64,000 nt of DNA from Streptomyces thinghirensis. GTDB lineage: Bacteria > Actinomycetota > Actinomycetia > Streptomycetales > Streptomycetaceae. A program made the position numbers and the translations under genes. This document shows positions 9,558 to 19,102 of the stretch, one piece after another; position 1 is the stretch's first letter; each line of letters starts with the position of its first letter. The notes below the pieces were generated by a model. It searched no databases and was not told where the DNA came from. It saw only the letters and a list, made by a program, of their open reading frames with translations. Where the stretch lies: assembly GCA_021502835.1 (NCBI GenBank), contig JAKFGP010000050.1, forward strand, positions 248,001 through 312,000, written 5' to 3'.

Positions 9558-9866
9558 GGCTTCGGTGGCACCGGTGAACGCGGTGGGGCGTGCGCGCGCC
9601 GGAACGCGCTGCGAAGTGCGGCCCGTCCGCCGCTCGTTCACGTCCCGCCCCGGTCCCGTCCCCGCGCACTCCTTCCGGTCACGCCGTGGACGGTTCCCGG
9701 TCCACGACGCCGGGCACGATGATCAACCGGGCCCTTCCTCGGCGATCCGACGGTGACGACCTCCGCCCGCGCCGCCGCGCGGGACATGCGGGAGTGCCGG
9801 GAAGTGCCGAGAGTGCCAGATTCGTACGGCACACTTGGGGCGCGAGGACCGATGTGGAGGATGGGT
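9558..9866. promoter_or_regulatory. Intergenic region before idi, with dyad and triple AGTGCC repeat
   Basis: No gene is visible in these 309 bases. A dyad CGTGGAC (9685-9691) / GTCCACG (9700-9706) could be a weak terminator for the cation-efflux gene. AGTGCC occurs three times at 9793, 9803 and 9812, about one helical turn apart, 50-75 bases before the idi start. The third copy is also the left arm of a GTGCC...GGCAC dyad. Confidence 0.4.
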
Positions 9867-10464
9867 ATGCCGATCACTCCTGCCACCGCGACGCACAGTT
9901 CGTAGAACGGCACCGCAGACGCGATTTTGCTGGAACTGGTCGACGAGAACGGCGTGACGATCGGCACCGCGTGGAAGCTCTCCGCGCACCAGCCGCCGGG
10001 GCGGCTGCACCGCGCCACCTCTCCGTGTTCCTCTTCGACGAGCGGGGCCGGCTGCTGCTCCAGCAGCGGGCGCTGGGCAAAAGTACCACTCCCCGGCGTG
10101 TGGTCCAACACCTGCTGCGGTCACCCCTACCCCGGCGAGGCGCCCTTCGGCGGCGGCGGCCCGGCGGACGTACGAGGAACTGGGCGTCTACCCTTCGCTG
10201 CTCGCCGAGGCGGGCACCGTGCGCTACAACCACCCGGACCCGGCCTCGGGCTGGTCGAGCAGGAGTACAACCACCTCTTCGTCGGCCTGGTGCAGGCGGC
10301 GCCGCGCCCGACGCGGTGGAAGTCGCGGAGACGGCCTTCGTGTCGTCCGGCAGAGCTGGCCGAGGCGGCACGGCAAGGACACCTTCTCGGAGTGGTTCAT
10401 GACGGTGCTGGACGCGGCCCGGCCGCGGTCCGCGAGCTGACAGGGGCCCTCCGCCGGCTGGTGA
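9867..10464 (+). CDS. idi: Isopentenyl-diphosphate delta-isomerase, type I
   Basis: This enzyme interconverts isopentenyl and dimethylallyl diphosphate, feeding isoprenoid synthesis, including the hopanoids encoded nearby. It is a Nudix-fold enzyme. The reconstructed protein starts MPITPATATHSSNG and has LLELVDENGVTIGTA, then HRA-SVFLFDERGRLLLQQRA. NTCCGHPYPGE carries the catalytic Cys and a metal His. TYEELGVYPSLLAEAGTVRYN and LVEQEYNHLFVGLV (second catalytic Glu) follow, and GKDTFSEWFMTVLDAARP is near the end. ATG 9867 follows GGAGG at 9856-9860. Breaks lie near 9935, 10015, 10080, 10165, 10245 and 10420. The end at 10464 assumes one extra G near 10444. Confidence 0.92.
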
Positions 10465-10470
10465 GCCCGC

Positions 10471-10923
10471 CTACCGCAGGGCGATGCTTGAGCGGCAGGG
10501 CGGCCCAGATCACCTGCCGCCCGCTCGCCGTGCTGGGCCACGTCGCACGCCCGCCCGCCTCCGGGTGATCTCCCGGACCAGGAGCAGCCCGCGCCCGCCC
10601 GTCTGACCGTGATCGGCCTCCAGGGCGGTCGGGCGGTAGGGGTGGCTGTCCTCCACGGACACCCGCACCCACTCGGGCCCGACGGCGATCTCCACGGCGA
10701 GCACCGGCGACAGCACCGCCGCGTGCCGGACGGCGTTCGTGACCAGCTCCGAGACGATCAGGAGCAGGCCCTCGGCCACGTCGTCGGAGACCGGCACGCC
10801 CTGGCGCACCAGCAGGTCCCGCACGGCGTGCCGCGCCTGCGGGACCGACGCGTCCACGGCGGGGGGCGGTGAACCGCCAAACGCCTTCGTACGGCAGCGG
10901 CCCGGCGGGCCGGTCTCGTCCAT
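10471..10923 (-). CDS. ATP-binding protein, serine-kinase/anti-sigma-factor-like
   Basis: This is a small cytoplasmic GHKL (HATPase_c) protein of the RsbW/SpoIIAB-like type that is abundant in Streptomyces. The N-box is LLIVSELVTNAVRHA, followed by EIAVGPEWVRVSVEDSHPYRP and the G-box GGRGLLLVREITR. After a frame break near 10545 the strand QVIWAALPL closes the fold. About 150 residues is normal. ATG 10923 follows AAGGGTGG; a GTG 33 bases upstream is an alternative. The stop is uncertain because of a frame break and could lie anywhere from 10397 to 10475. Its partner sigma or anti-sigma-antagonist is not in the window. Confidence 0.75.
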
Positions 10924-11130
10924 CGTCCGGTCGCCACCCTTGGGCTCGATTGTCACCCCCACACCCTGAGTGTTGGTAACGCGTCGCTCCGCTCCGGATA
11001 ACTGAACACAAGTCAGCTGGTATCGAGCACTCTGATCGTTGGCGTATGACACGGTCAGTTGTGGGATCCGTTCCTGTCCCGCTCGCACCGGCCGCGTGAA
11101 CCCAACGGGTCGGCGGATAACATCCGGCGC

Positions 11131-11893
11131 ATGGAGCCCCAGCTGCTGCACCGGGTCGCCGACTCGGTCGCCACGTCGTCGTCCACCACCCGGCCAAGCG
11201 CAACGCCATGACGGCCGCGATGTGGCGGGCGCTGCCCGAACTGCTCGACGCCCTGGCGGGAGACCCGGCGGTGCGGGCGCTGGTGCTCACCGGTGAGGGG
11301 AGCCACGTTCTGCGCCGGGGCCGACATCTCCACCCTGCGGGAGCCGGCGGAGGACGCGCAGGGGCTCGCCGTTCGGGCGGAGGAGGCCCTCGCGGCCTTC
11401 CCCAAGCCGACGCTGGCGGCGATCCGCGGTCACTGCGTGGGCGGCGGGGCTCAGTTGGCGGCCGCCTGCGACCTGCGGTTCGCCGAGAGTCGGCGCTGTT
11501 CAGGTGACCCCGGCCAAGCTGGGGTCGTGTATTCCGCGTCCTCCACCCGGCGGCTGCGGCGCTGACGGGCCGGGCCACCGCGAAGTACCTCCTCTTCTCC
11601 GGGGAGTTGATCGACGCCGGGCGGGCGTTGCGCACCGGTCTGGTCGACGAGGTGCTGCCGGGAGGGCGAACTCGGCAAGCGGGTCGCGGAGTTCGCCCGG
11701 GTCCTGGTGTCGCGCTCGCAGCTGACGCGAGCCGCGGCGAAGGAGTTCGCGAACGAGGCGCACCGACCGGGACGCGTACTGGGCCGCCCAGGCCGGCAGC
11801 GCGACGACCGCGGAGGGGGTCGCCGCCTTCCTGGAGCGCAGGCAGCCGCGTTTCGGCTGGGGCATGCCGCCGAGCGGGTCTACGTCAGGATGA
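11131..11893 (+). CDS. Enoyl-CoA hydratase/isomerase family protein
   Basis: This is a crotonase-fold enzyme acting on acyl-CoA thioesters. The reconstructed protein begins MEPQLLHRVADSVATVVVHH with PAKRNAM. It contains ALVLTGEGATFCAGADISTL, the first half of the oxyanion hole, and PTLAAIRGHCVGGGAQLAAACDLRFAE, the second half. LLFSGELIDAGRALRTGLVDEVLP follows. The catalytic-Glu position of hydratases is not obvious, so isomerase or another crotonase activity is possible. About 250 residues is normal. Breaks lie near 11175, 11305, 11500, 11660, 11765 and 11850. The 3' end overlaps the convergent DJ-1 gene by 14 bases. Confidence 0.85.
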
Positions 11894-12523
11894 ACCGGTT
11901 CTTCACGCGGAACTCCTCGACGAGATGCGCGGGTGCCTTCTCGGGGGACCCCGCGCGTCGTAGGGCGGCCGCGGGTCGTACTCCGTCAGCAGCTGGACCG
12001 CCTGGGCGTGCTCGTCGCCGGCGATGCGGCCGACCAGTGTGGAGGCCCATGTCGATGCCGGCGGAGACGCCGGCCGCCGGTGACGTACTTGCCGTCGGTG
12101 ACCACCCGTTCCCCGGTCGGCTCGACGCCGTACTGTTCGAGGAGGTTCAGGGCCAGCCAGTGCGAGGTGGCACGGCGGCCGGTGAGCAGTCCGCGGCGGC
12201 GAGCAGCAGGGAGCCGGGGCGAGACGGGAGGTGGTCCAGGTGCTGGTGGCGTCGACGGTGCGCAGCCAGTCCAGCAGGGTCTCGTTGACCATCTGCGCGT
12301 CCTGGCCGGGGCCGCCCGGCACGACGACGACATCCGGGTTCGCGGCACGTCCGCCAGGGTCCGGTCGGCGGTCAGCGCCAGGCTCCCGAATCGTTGCGGA
12401 CCGGGCCGGTCCGCTCGGCGATGAAGACGGGTCTCCGCCTTCGGTATGCGGCTCAGCATCTCGTACGGGCCCACGGCGTCGAGGGGCGGTGAAGCGGTCG
12501 AAGAGAACGATGGCGATCTGCAC
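11880..12523 (-). CDS. DJ-1/PfpI family protein (GlxA-like N-terminal domain only)
   Basis: This is a class-I glutamine-amidotransferase-like domain protein of about 215 residues. It starts QIAIVLFDRFTALDAVGPYEML in the reconstructed frame and has DVVVVPGGPGQDAQM. The nucleophile-elbow region lies near 12230 and is blurred by breaks. The segments LLTGRRATSHWLALNLLEQYGV, GERVVTDGKYVTAAGVSAG and EEFRVKNRFILT follow. GTG 12523 is used as start. It resembles the N-terminal half of the GlxA regulator encoded immediately upstream but has no AraC DNA-binding domain. The function may be isonitrile-hydratase-like or a ligand sensor. The two genes are 10-20 bases apart and co-oriented. Confidence 0.8.
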
Positions 12524-12536
12524 GTGTTTCCATTTC

Positions 12537-13529
12537 GGGCTCGCTCGGCGAGCGGGGTCGCGTCCTCAGTGGACGGGCGCGGGACAGGCGGCGGCGGTAC
12601 TCGGCCGGTGAGGGTGCCCAGGGCCTTGACGAAGGCGCGGCGCATAACCTCCGGCGTGCCGTAGCCGCTGGAACGGGAGATCTCCTCGACGCCGTCACCG
12701 GTGTCCTCCAGCAGCCGGCGGGCGTGTTCGACGCGGACCCGGTCGACGTACCGGCCGGGTGTCGTACCGGTCTCCGCGCGGAAGGCGCGGGCGAAGTGGC
12801 GGGGCGAGGAGGCCGGCCCGGTCGGCGAGGGCCGCGACGCTCCAGATCGGCCCCGGGGTGCTCGGCGACCCACCGCTGGAGCTCGCGCAGGGGGCTCACG
12901 CCGGGCGGTCTGGGCGGCGAGCTGGGCGCTGAACTGTGCCTGGTTCCCGGGTCGGCGCAGGAACACCACCAGGTGCCGGGCGATGGCCAGGGCGGTGTCC
13001 CGGTCAGGTCCTCCTCGACCAGGGCGAGGGCGAGATCGATACCGGAGGTGACGCCGGCGGAGGTGGCGACGTGGCCGTCGCGGATGAAGATCGGGTCGGG
13101 GTCGACGTCCACGGCCGGGTGGTCGCGGGCGAGCCGGTCGGGGTAGGCCCAGTGGGTGGTGGCACGGCGGCCGTCCAGCAGCCCCCGCCCTGGCGAGCAG
13201 GATCGCCCCGGTGCAGACGGAGACCAGGCGCCGGGCGCGCGTCCCGTGGCCGCGCAGCCACTCGACCAGGCGCGGGTCGGGATTCCGGGAGCCCCGGCCG
13301 CCGGGAACGATCAGGGTGTCCGGGACCGGCGCCTCGGCGAGGGGCCAGGTCCGGTACGACGGTCAGGCCGCTGGAGGTGCGCACGGGCGCGCCGTCCAGC
13401 GAGGGCCGTACGGATGCGGTACGTCCCCGGCGTGTGCTGCTCGGCGCCCGCGAAGACCTCCGCGGGGCCGGTGACATCGAGGCTCTGGACGTCGTCGAAC
13501 AGGACGGCGAGGACGGTTCGCTGCGCCAT
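12537..13529 (-). CDS. GlxA-family AraC-type transcriptional regulator
   Basis: This is a cytoplasmic regulator with an N-terminal DJ-1/PfpI domain and a C-terminal AraC double helix-turn-helix. It begins MAQRTVLAVLFDDVQSLDVT, then GPAEVFAGAEQHTPGTYRIR. DTLIVPGGRGSRNPDPRLVEW and LVSVCTGAILLARAGLLDGR carry the Cys elbow, with the Cys near 13220. RATTHWAYPDRLARDHPAVD follows. The C-terminal domain shows LRELQRWVAEHPGADL, RHFARAFRAETGTTPGRYVD, RVRVEHARRLLEDTGDGVEE and SGYGTPEVMRRAFVKALGT. About 330 residues is normal. ATG 13529 is clear; the stop is lost in a frame break near 12540. It probably controls the DJ-1 gene downstream or the divergent SCO6745-family gene. Confidence 0.85.
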
Positions 13530-13664
13530 GCCGTCGATTCTTCGCCCGCCCGGCGATGGCCGCAATGACGAGTACCCCACCTTTCCTGCCATGTGTCTCG
13601 CGCTCGGAGCGGGCCCGCGGCAGACACCTGGAGGACGTACTGAGCGGTTGGTAACGTGCGTGAC

Positions 13665-14533
13665 ATGACCACTGCCGCCATCGACGCACGCGCCAGCCGC
13701 CGCTGCCACAACGCGCTCAACTCGCTGCACTCGACGCACTACTTCTCGCCCGACCTGGGGCGGGAACTGGGCGATCTCGGGGTCACCGACCCCCGGGCCG
13801 TCAACTTCGCGGTGCGCGCCGCCGCGCTGGGGCCGGTCGGCGCCGGCGCCGTGACGGCGACGTTCTACAACTACAAGCACGACCTCGTCGCCCGGCATGT
13901 GCCCGCGGTGTGGGAGACCGCCACCCCGGCACAGGTCCTGGCGGCACGCGCGCGTGCCGTCGACGCGACGCTGCGCCGCCTGCTCGGCGACAGAGACCCT
14001 GGCGTCCGCGGAGATGTCGGAGGCCGCCGGTCCGGCGCTGCGCGCCGCCGAGGGCTGCTCCCGCAGTGCCCGTCCGCTGTTCTCCGCCCACGCGGACCTG
14101 CCCGTGCCCGACGCGCCGCACCTGGCGTTCTGGCACGCGGCGACCTGCTGCGCGAGCACCGGGGCGACGGCCACCTCGCCGCGCTGATGGCCGCGGGGCT
14201 CGACGGTCTGGAGGCGCTGGTGACGCACACCGCGACCGGCAAGGGGATGGCGCCGAAGTGGATCTTCACCACCCGTGGCTGGACCCAGGAGGAGTGGAGG
14301 CGGCGACGGACCGGCTGCGCGACCGCGGCCTGATCGACGACGCCGGCGAGCTGAGCGAGCGGGGTGTGGCACTGCGCGACGAGATCGAACGGGAGACGGA
14401 CCGGCTGGACGCGGCCCCTACGCGCATCTCGGAGCCGAGGGCGTGGCCCGTCTGACGGAGCTCGGCACGTCCTTTCGCCCGTACGGCGCTGGGCGCCGGC
14501 GCCTTCCCGGCGGACCTGCTCGGCAAGCGCTGA
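13665..14533 (+). CDS. SCO6745-family protein
   Basis: This is a conserved actinobacterial protein of about 290 residues with unknown function. It matches what I recall as the SCO6745 family. It begins MTTAAIDARASRRCHNALNS, then LHSTHYFSPDLGRELGDLGV, and NFAVRAAALGPVGAGAVTATFYNY. Other conserved segments are DAPHLAFWHAATLLREHRGDGH, LMAAGLDGLEALVTHTATGKGM and WIFTTRGWTQEEWEAATDRL. The C-terminal third (RDRGLIDDAGELSERGVALRDEIERETDRL) looks like a winged-helix domain, which suggests DNA binding or a remnant of it. The protein ends PADLLGKR. Breaks lie near 13990, 14145, 14295, 14415 and 14490. It is divergent from the GlxA-type gene and followed by the stem-loop at 14589. Confidence 0.8.
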
Positions 14534-14588
14534 CCAGGTCCGGCCCCGCCGACGGGCATGTCCGGCCGATCCGGAGGTACCCCTAGGA

Positions 14589-14611
14589 CTCCCGGCCGGA
14601 GGGGCCGGGAG
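14589..14611 (+). terminator. 9-bp stem-loop between SCO6745-family gene and small ORF
   Basis: CTCCCGGCC (14589-14597) and GGCCGGGAG (14603-14611) form a perfect 9-bp stem with a 5-base loop, 56 bases after the SCO6745-family stop. No T tract follows. The right arm ends directly before GAGGAAAGG, the likely ribosome-binding site of the next small ORF, so it may also affect translation. Confidence 0.5.
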
Positions 14612-14626
14612 AGGAAAGGGCTTTTC

Positions 14627-14854
14627 GTGTTCCGTGCCATCGCAGACGTACTGCGCCAGATCGGTGGGGCCATCGCCACCGTCGTGACGCTTCCCTTCCG
14701 GGCCCTGGCCCGGCTTGGCAGGGCCTCGTCCTCGACCCGCGGCCGCCGGGTCCTGACACCGCGTCCGGCGCGCCCCGCTCCCGACCGGGCCGGGTGGTGC
14801 CCTGATCCCCGATTGTCGGCACCACCTGCCACAATTGCCGCGCAACCTCTGTGA
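14627..14854 (+). CDS. Small hydrophobic protein with LPFRALARL motif
   Basis: The GTG start at 14627 follows GAGGAAAGG. The first 35 codons read FRAIADVLRQIGGAIATVVT and LPFRALARLG, an amphipathic or hydrophobic helix followed by a basic Ser/Arg-rich tail (RASSSTRGRR). Short proteins of this kind with an LPFxAL motif occur in Streptomyces. The C-terminal half after about codon 45 is probably the wrong frame because of an indel, so the true protein is likely 40-60 residues. The function is unknown; membrane association is inferred. Confidence 0.4.
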   Translation: MFRAIADVLRQIGGAIATVVTLPFRALARLGRASSSTRGRRVLTPRPARPAPDRAGWCPDPRLSAPPATIAAQPL

Positions 14855-14871
14855 GAAGGCGGTACGGGATC

Positions 14872-17267
14872 GTGACGACACCCGGGTCCAGCGCGTCCAT
14901 CGACGTGAGGTCCATCGAGGAGCAGGATCGCCGAGGAACTCGGCGTACGGGAGCGGCAGGTGAAGGCGCCGCGGTGGAGCTGCTCGACGGCGGCTCCACG
15001 GTGCCCTTCATCGCCCGCTACCGCAAGGAAGCGACCGAGATGCTCGACGACGCGCAGCTGCGCACGCTCGAGGAGCGGCTGCGTTATCTGCGGGAGCTGG
15101 AGGAGCGGCGTACGGCGATCCTCGACTCGGTACGCGAGCAGGGCAAGCTCACCGAGGAGCTCGAGGCGCGCGCATCCGCGGGGCGGAGACCAAGGCCCGC
15201 CTGGAGGACATCTACCCGCCGTACAAGCCCAAGCGGCGTACCAAGGCGCAGATCGCGCGTGGGGGCGGGTCTGGAGCCGCTGGCCGAGGGCCTGCTCGGC
15301 GACCCGTCGGTGGACCCGCTCGCCGCGGCCTCCGCGTTCGTCGACGCCGGCAAGGGCGTGGCGGACCCGCAGGCCGCCCTGGACGGAGCGCGGTCGATCC
15401 TCACGGAGAAGTTCTCCGGAGGACGCCGACCTGATCGGCGAGCTGCGGGAGCGGATGTGGGTGCGCGGGCGGCTCGCCGCCAAGGTGAAGGAGGGCAAGG
15501 AGGAGGCCGGCGCAAGTTCGCCGACTACTTGGACTTCGCCGAGCCGTTCACCGAGCTGCCCTCGCACCGGATCCTCGCCATGCTGCGCGGCGAGAGGAGG
15601 ACGTGCTCGACCTCGTCCTGGAGCCCGAGGAGGCCACCGACGGACCCTCGTCGTCGAGGGGATCGTCGCGAGCCGCTTCGGGATCGCCGACCGCGGCCGG
15701 CCCGGCGACAAGTGGCTCACGGACACGGTCCGCTGGGCCTGGCGCACCCGCATCCCTGGTGCACCTGGGCATCGACCTGCGGCTGCGGCTGCACGGCCGC
15801 CGAGGGACGAGGCGGTGAACGTCTTCGCCACCGAACCTCCGCGACCTGCTGCTGGCCGCCCCGGCGGGCACCCGTGCGACGCTCGGCCTGGACCCGGGCT
15901 TCCGTACGGGCGTGAAGGTCGCCGTGGTCGACGCGACCGGCAAGGTCGTGGCCACGGACGTGATCCATCCGCACGTCCCCGCCAACCGGTGGGACGAGGC
16001 GATCGCCAAGCTGGCGCGGCTCGCCAAGGAGCACGCGGTCGAACTGGTCGCCATCGGCAACGGCACGGCGTCCCGCGAGACCGACAAGCTCGCCGGCGAA
16101 CTGATCCGCAAGCACCCCGAGTTGCGGCTCACCAAGGTGATGGTGTCCGAGGCCGGTGCCTCCGTGTACTCGGCCTCCGCCTTCGCCTCCCCAGGAGCTG
16201 CCGGACATGGACGTCTCGCTCCGCGGCGCGGTGTCGATCGCCCGGCGGCTGCAGGACCCGCTGGCCGAGCTGGTGAAGATCGACCCGAAGTCGATCGGCG
16301 TCGGCCAGTACCAGCACGACCTGTCCGAGGTGAAACTGTCGCGCTCGCTGGACGCGGTGGTCGAGGACTGTGTGAACGGCGTGGGCGTGGACGTCAACAC
16401 GGCCTCCGCGCGCGCTGCTCGCCCGCGTGTCCGGCGTCACCTCCGGTCTCGCCGAGAACATCGTGGCGCACCGGGACGCGAACGGGCCGTTCACGTCGCG
16501 GACCGAGCTGAAGAAGGTGTCGCGGCTCGGCCCGAAGGCGTACGAGCAGTGCGCGGGCTTCCTGCGGATCCGGGGCGGCAGCGACCCGCTGGACGCGTCC
16601 AGCGTGCACCCCGAGGCGTACCCGGTGGTACGCCGGATGGTGAAGACCGCCGGGCAGGAGGTGGCCGGCCTGATCGGCAACACGTCCGTGCTGCGGTCGC
16701 TCGAGCCGGCGGAGTTCGTGAACGAGACGTTCGGTCTGCCGACGGTCACGGACATTCTGAGGGAGCTGGAGAAGCCGGGGCGCGACCCGCGGCCCGCCTT
16801 TCAAGACGGCCACCTTCAAGGAGGGCGTGGAGAAGATCTCCGACCTGTCCGCCGGGATGGTCCTGGAGGGTGTCGTGACGAATGTCGCGGCCTTCGGTGC
16901 GTTCGTGGACGTCGGTGTGCACCAGGACGGGCTGGTGCACGTGTGTCGGCCATGTCGAAGACGTTCGTGAAGGATCCGCGGGATGTGGTGAAGCCCGGGG
17001 ACATCGTGAAGGTGAAGGTGATGGACGTCGACATTCCGCGGAAGCGGATCTCGTTGACGTTGCGGCTGGACGACGAGGCCGCCCCGCAGGGTGGGCGGGA
17101 GTTCGCCCGGGGAGCAGAAGCGGGAGCGCGGAGGGAAGCCGCCGAAGGCAGCGGCAGCAGCGGCAGCCTCCGGCGGCGGCGGTGAGTGGCGGCAAGGGCG
17201 GTCGTCGGCGCCTGCTCCGTCCAACGACGCGATGGCTGACGCGTTGCGGCGAGCCGGGTTGGCGTAG
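14872..17267 (+). CDS. tex: Tex-family RNA-binding transcription accessory protein
   Basis: This is a cytoplasmic nucleic-acid-binding protein of about 795 residues. The N-terminal Tex domain has [38 protein letters not shown] and [16 protein letters not shown]. The YqgF-like domain is seen as [20 protein letters not shown] and [20 protein letters not shown]. The helix-hairpin-helix part contains [26 protein letters not shown] and [19 protein letters not shown]. The C-terminal S1 domain reads [20 protein letters not shown] and ends in a low-complexity Ala/Gly/Lys tail and [10 protein letters not shown]. The GTG start at 14872 follows GAGAAGG. At least ten frame breaks occur (for example 14930, 15175, 15260, 15420, 15515, 15595, 15755, 15835, 16190, 16410, 16800 and 16945). 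All domains are intact once these are bridged. Confidence 0.93.
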
Positions 17268-17367
17268 GCACGCGGTGTTGTAGCTGGGGGTGGGTGCGCG
17301 GGCCGGCGCTGGCCGGTGCCGCTGCGCCCACCCGTGCCGCCCCGGCGGCACGACTGCCCGCAGCCGC

Positions 17368-19046
17368 GGAGGGGCAGCCACGTGCGCTCCCACTACCTTG
17401 CCGTCCGTGACCTCCAGGCGTCTCGTCACCCTGACCGCGTCCAGCATGCGGCGGTCGTGGGTGATCAGGAGGAGCGTGGTGCCCTCGTAGGCGTCCAGGG
17501 CCGCTTCCAGTTGTTCGATGGCCGGCAGGTCGAGGTGGTTGGTCGGCTCGTCCAGGATCAGGAGGTTGACGCCTCTGCCCTGGAGGAGGGCCAGGGCCGC
17601 CCTGGTGCGTTCGCCCGGTGAGAGGGTCGACGCCGGGCGCATGACGTGGTCCGCCTTGAGGGGGCGAGCAGCCAGGAGGGTGCGGATCTCGGCCGGTTCC
17701 GTGTCCGGCGTGGCCGAGCGGAAGGCGTCGAGCAGGGCCTCGGGGGCCGTAGAACAGCTCGCGGGCCTGGTCGACCTCGCCGAGCAGGACGCGCCGGAGC
17801 CGAGCGCCGCGTGTCCGGCGTCCAGCGGGACACGGCCCAGGAAGGGCGGCGGAGCAGCGTGGACTTGCCCGCGCCGTTCGCTCCCGTCACCGCCACCCGG
17901 TCCGCCCAGTCGATCTGAGGAGACCGGGCCGAGGACGAAGTCGCCGCGCCGGACCTCGGCGTCGCGCAGGGTGGCGACCACCGCGCCCGAGCGTGGCGCC
18001 GAGGCGATCTCCATGCGCAGGTCCCACTCCTTGCGGGGTTCCTCGACGACGTCAGGCGTTCGATCATGCGCTGGGTCTGGCGGGCCTTGGCGGCCTGCTT
18101 CTCGCTGGCCTCGCTGCGGAACTTGCGGCCGATCTTGTCGTTGTCGTTGCCCGCCTTGCGCCGGGCGTTCTTGACGCCCTTGTCCATCCAGGAGCGCTGC
18201 GTCTGGGCCCGGTCCTGGAGGGAGGCCCGCTTGTCGGCGTACTCCTCGTACTCGTCGCGGGCGATGCCGGCGGGCCACCTCGCGTTCCTCCGGAGGTAGC
18301 CTCGTAGCCGCCGCCGTAGAGGTTGATCTGCCCCTGGGCGAGGTCGAGTTCGAGGAGATCTTGGTGACGGTGCGGGTGAGGAACTCGCGGTCGTGGCTGA
18401 CGACGACGGTGCCGGCGCGCAGGCCGGTCACGAAACGTTCGAGGCGCTCCAGGCCGTCGAGGTCGAGGTCGTTGGTCGGCTCGTCGAGCAGGAAGACGTC
18501 GTAGCGGAGAGAGGGGACGAGTGGGAGGCGAGTCGCGCGCGCGCCGCCCGGCCGCCCGACAGGGACGCCATCGGCTGGTGCAGGTCGACCGTCAGGCCCA
18601 GTGCGTCGGCGGTCTCCGCCGTGCCGGTCGTCGAGGTCGGCGCCGCCCAGGGGAGCTCAGCGCTCCAGGCTGGTCGCGTAGGCGTCGTCGGCGCCGGGAG
18701 CGGGCGTCGACCAGTGCCTGGGTGGCCTCGTCCATGCAGTGCGCTGCGCCTCGGTATTTGCCGGTGCGGGCGGGCCAGGAACGCCCGGATCGTTCGCCGG
18801 GCGGCGGCGCGGGCCTCCTAGGAAGGTGGCCGACGGTGGCGGTCGGCGGGCACGGCGCAGCTCGCCCTGTTCCGGGGTGCGGTCAGTCCGGCGAGCATCC
18901 GCGTGGAGGGTGACCTTGCCCGCGCCGTTGGCTCCGACGGGAGTCCGATCACGTCGCCGGGCGCGACGACGAGGTCGAGCCCGGTGAACAGGGAGCGAGC
19001 CGCCGTGGCCGGCGGCGAGGTTCTTGGCGACGAGGGTGGCAGTCAT
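17368..19046 (-). CDS. ABC-F family ATPase (first of three)
   Basis: This is a cytoplasmic twin-ATPase of the ABC-F class without membrane spans; members bind the ribosomal E-site and act in translation or antibiotic protection. The N-terminus is MTATLVAKNLAAGHGG. The first Walker A is near 18950, and the first signature MASLSGGQAARAGLA is near 18560. The first Walker B, FLLDEPTNDLDLDGLERLE, lies at about 18490. The linker (YADKRASLQDRAQTQRSW, KNARRKAGNDNDKIGRKFRS) precedes the second Walker A VTGANGAGKSTLL, signature LSPGERTRAALAL and Walker B LLILDEPTNHLDLPAIEQLE. RRLEVTDGKV is near the end. About 550 residues is normal. ATG 19046 is clear. The stop is lost in a frame break, so the end is approximate. 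It is convergent with tex. Confidence 0.85.
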
Positions 19047-19102
19047 CAGACCGCCGATTTTAGCGGTGGTCCACTCGCCCGCTCAGCCGGAATTCCCGTG
19101 CG

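Noticed and set aside
17000..17370. Continuation of the first ABC-F gene to 16746 in one open frame
   Set aside because: The frame runs antisense through tex; the ABC-F C-terminal motif ends near 17390, so the true stop was lost to an indel.
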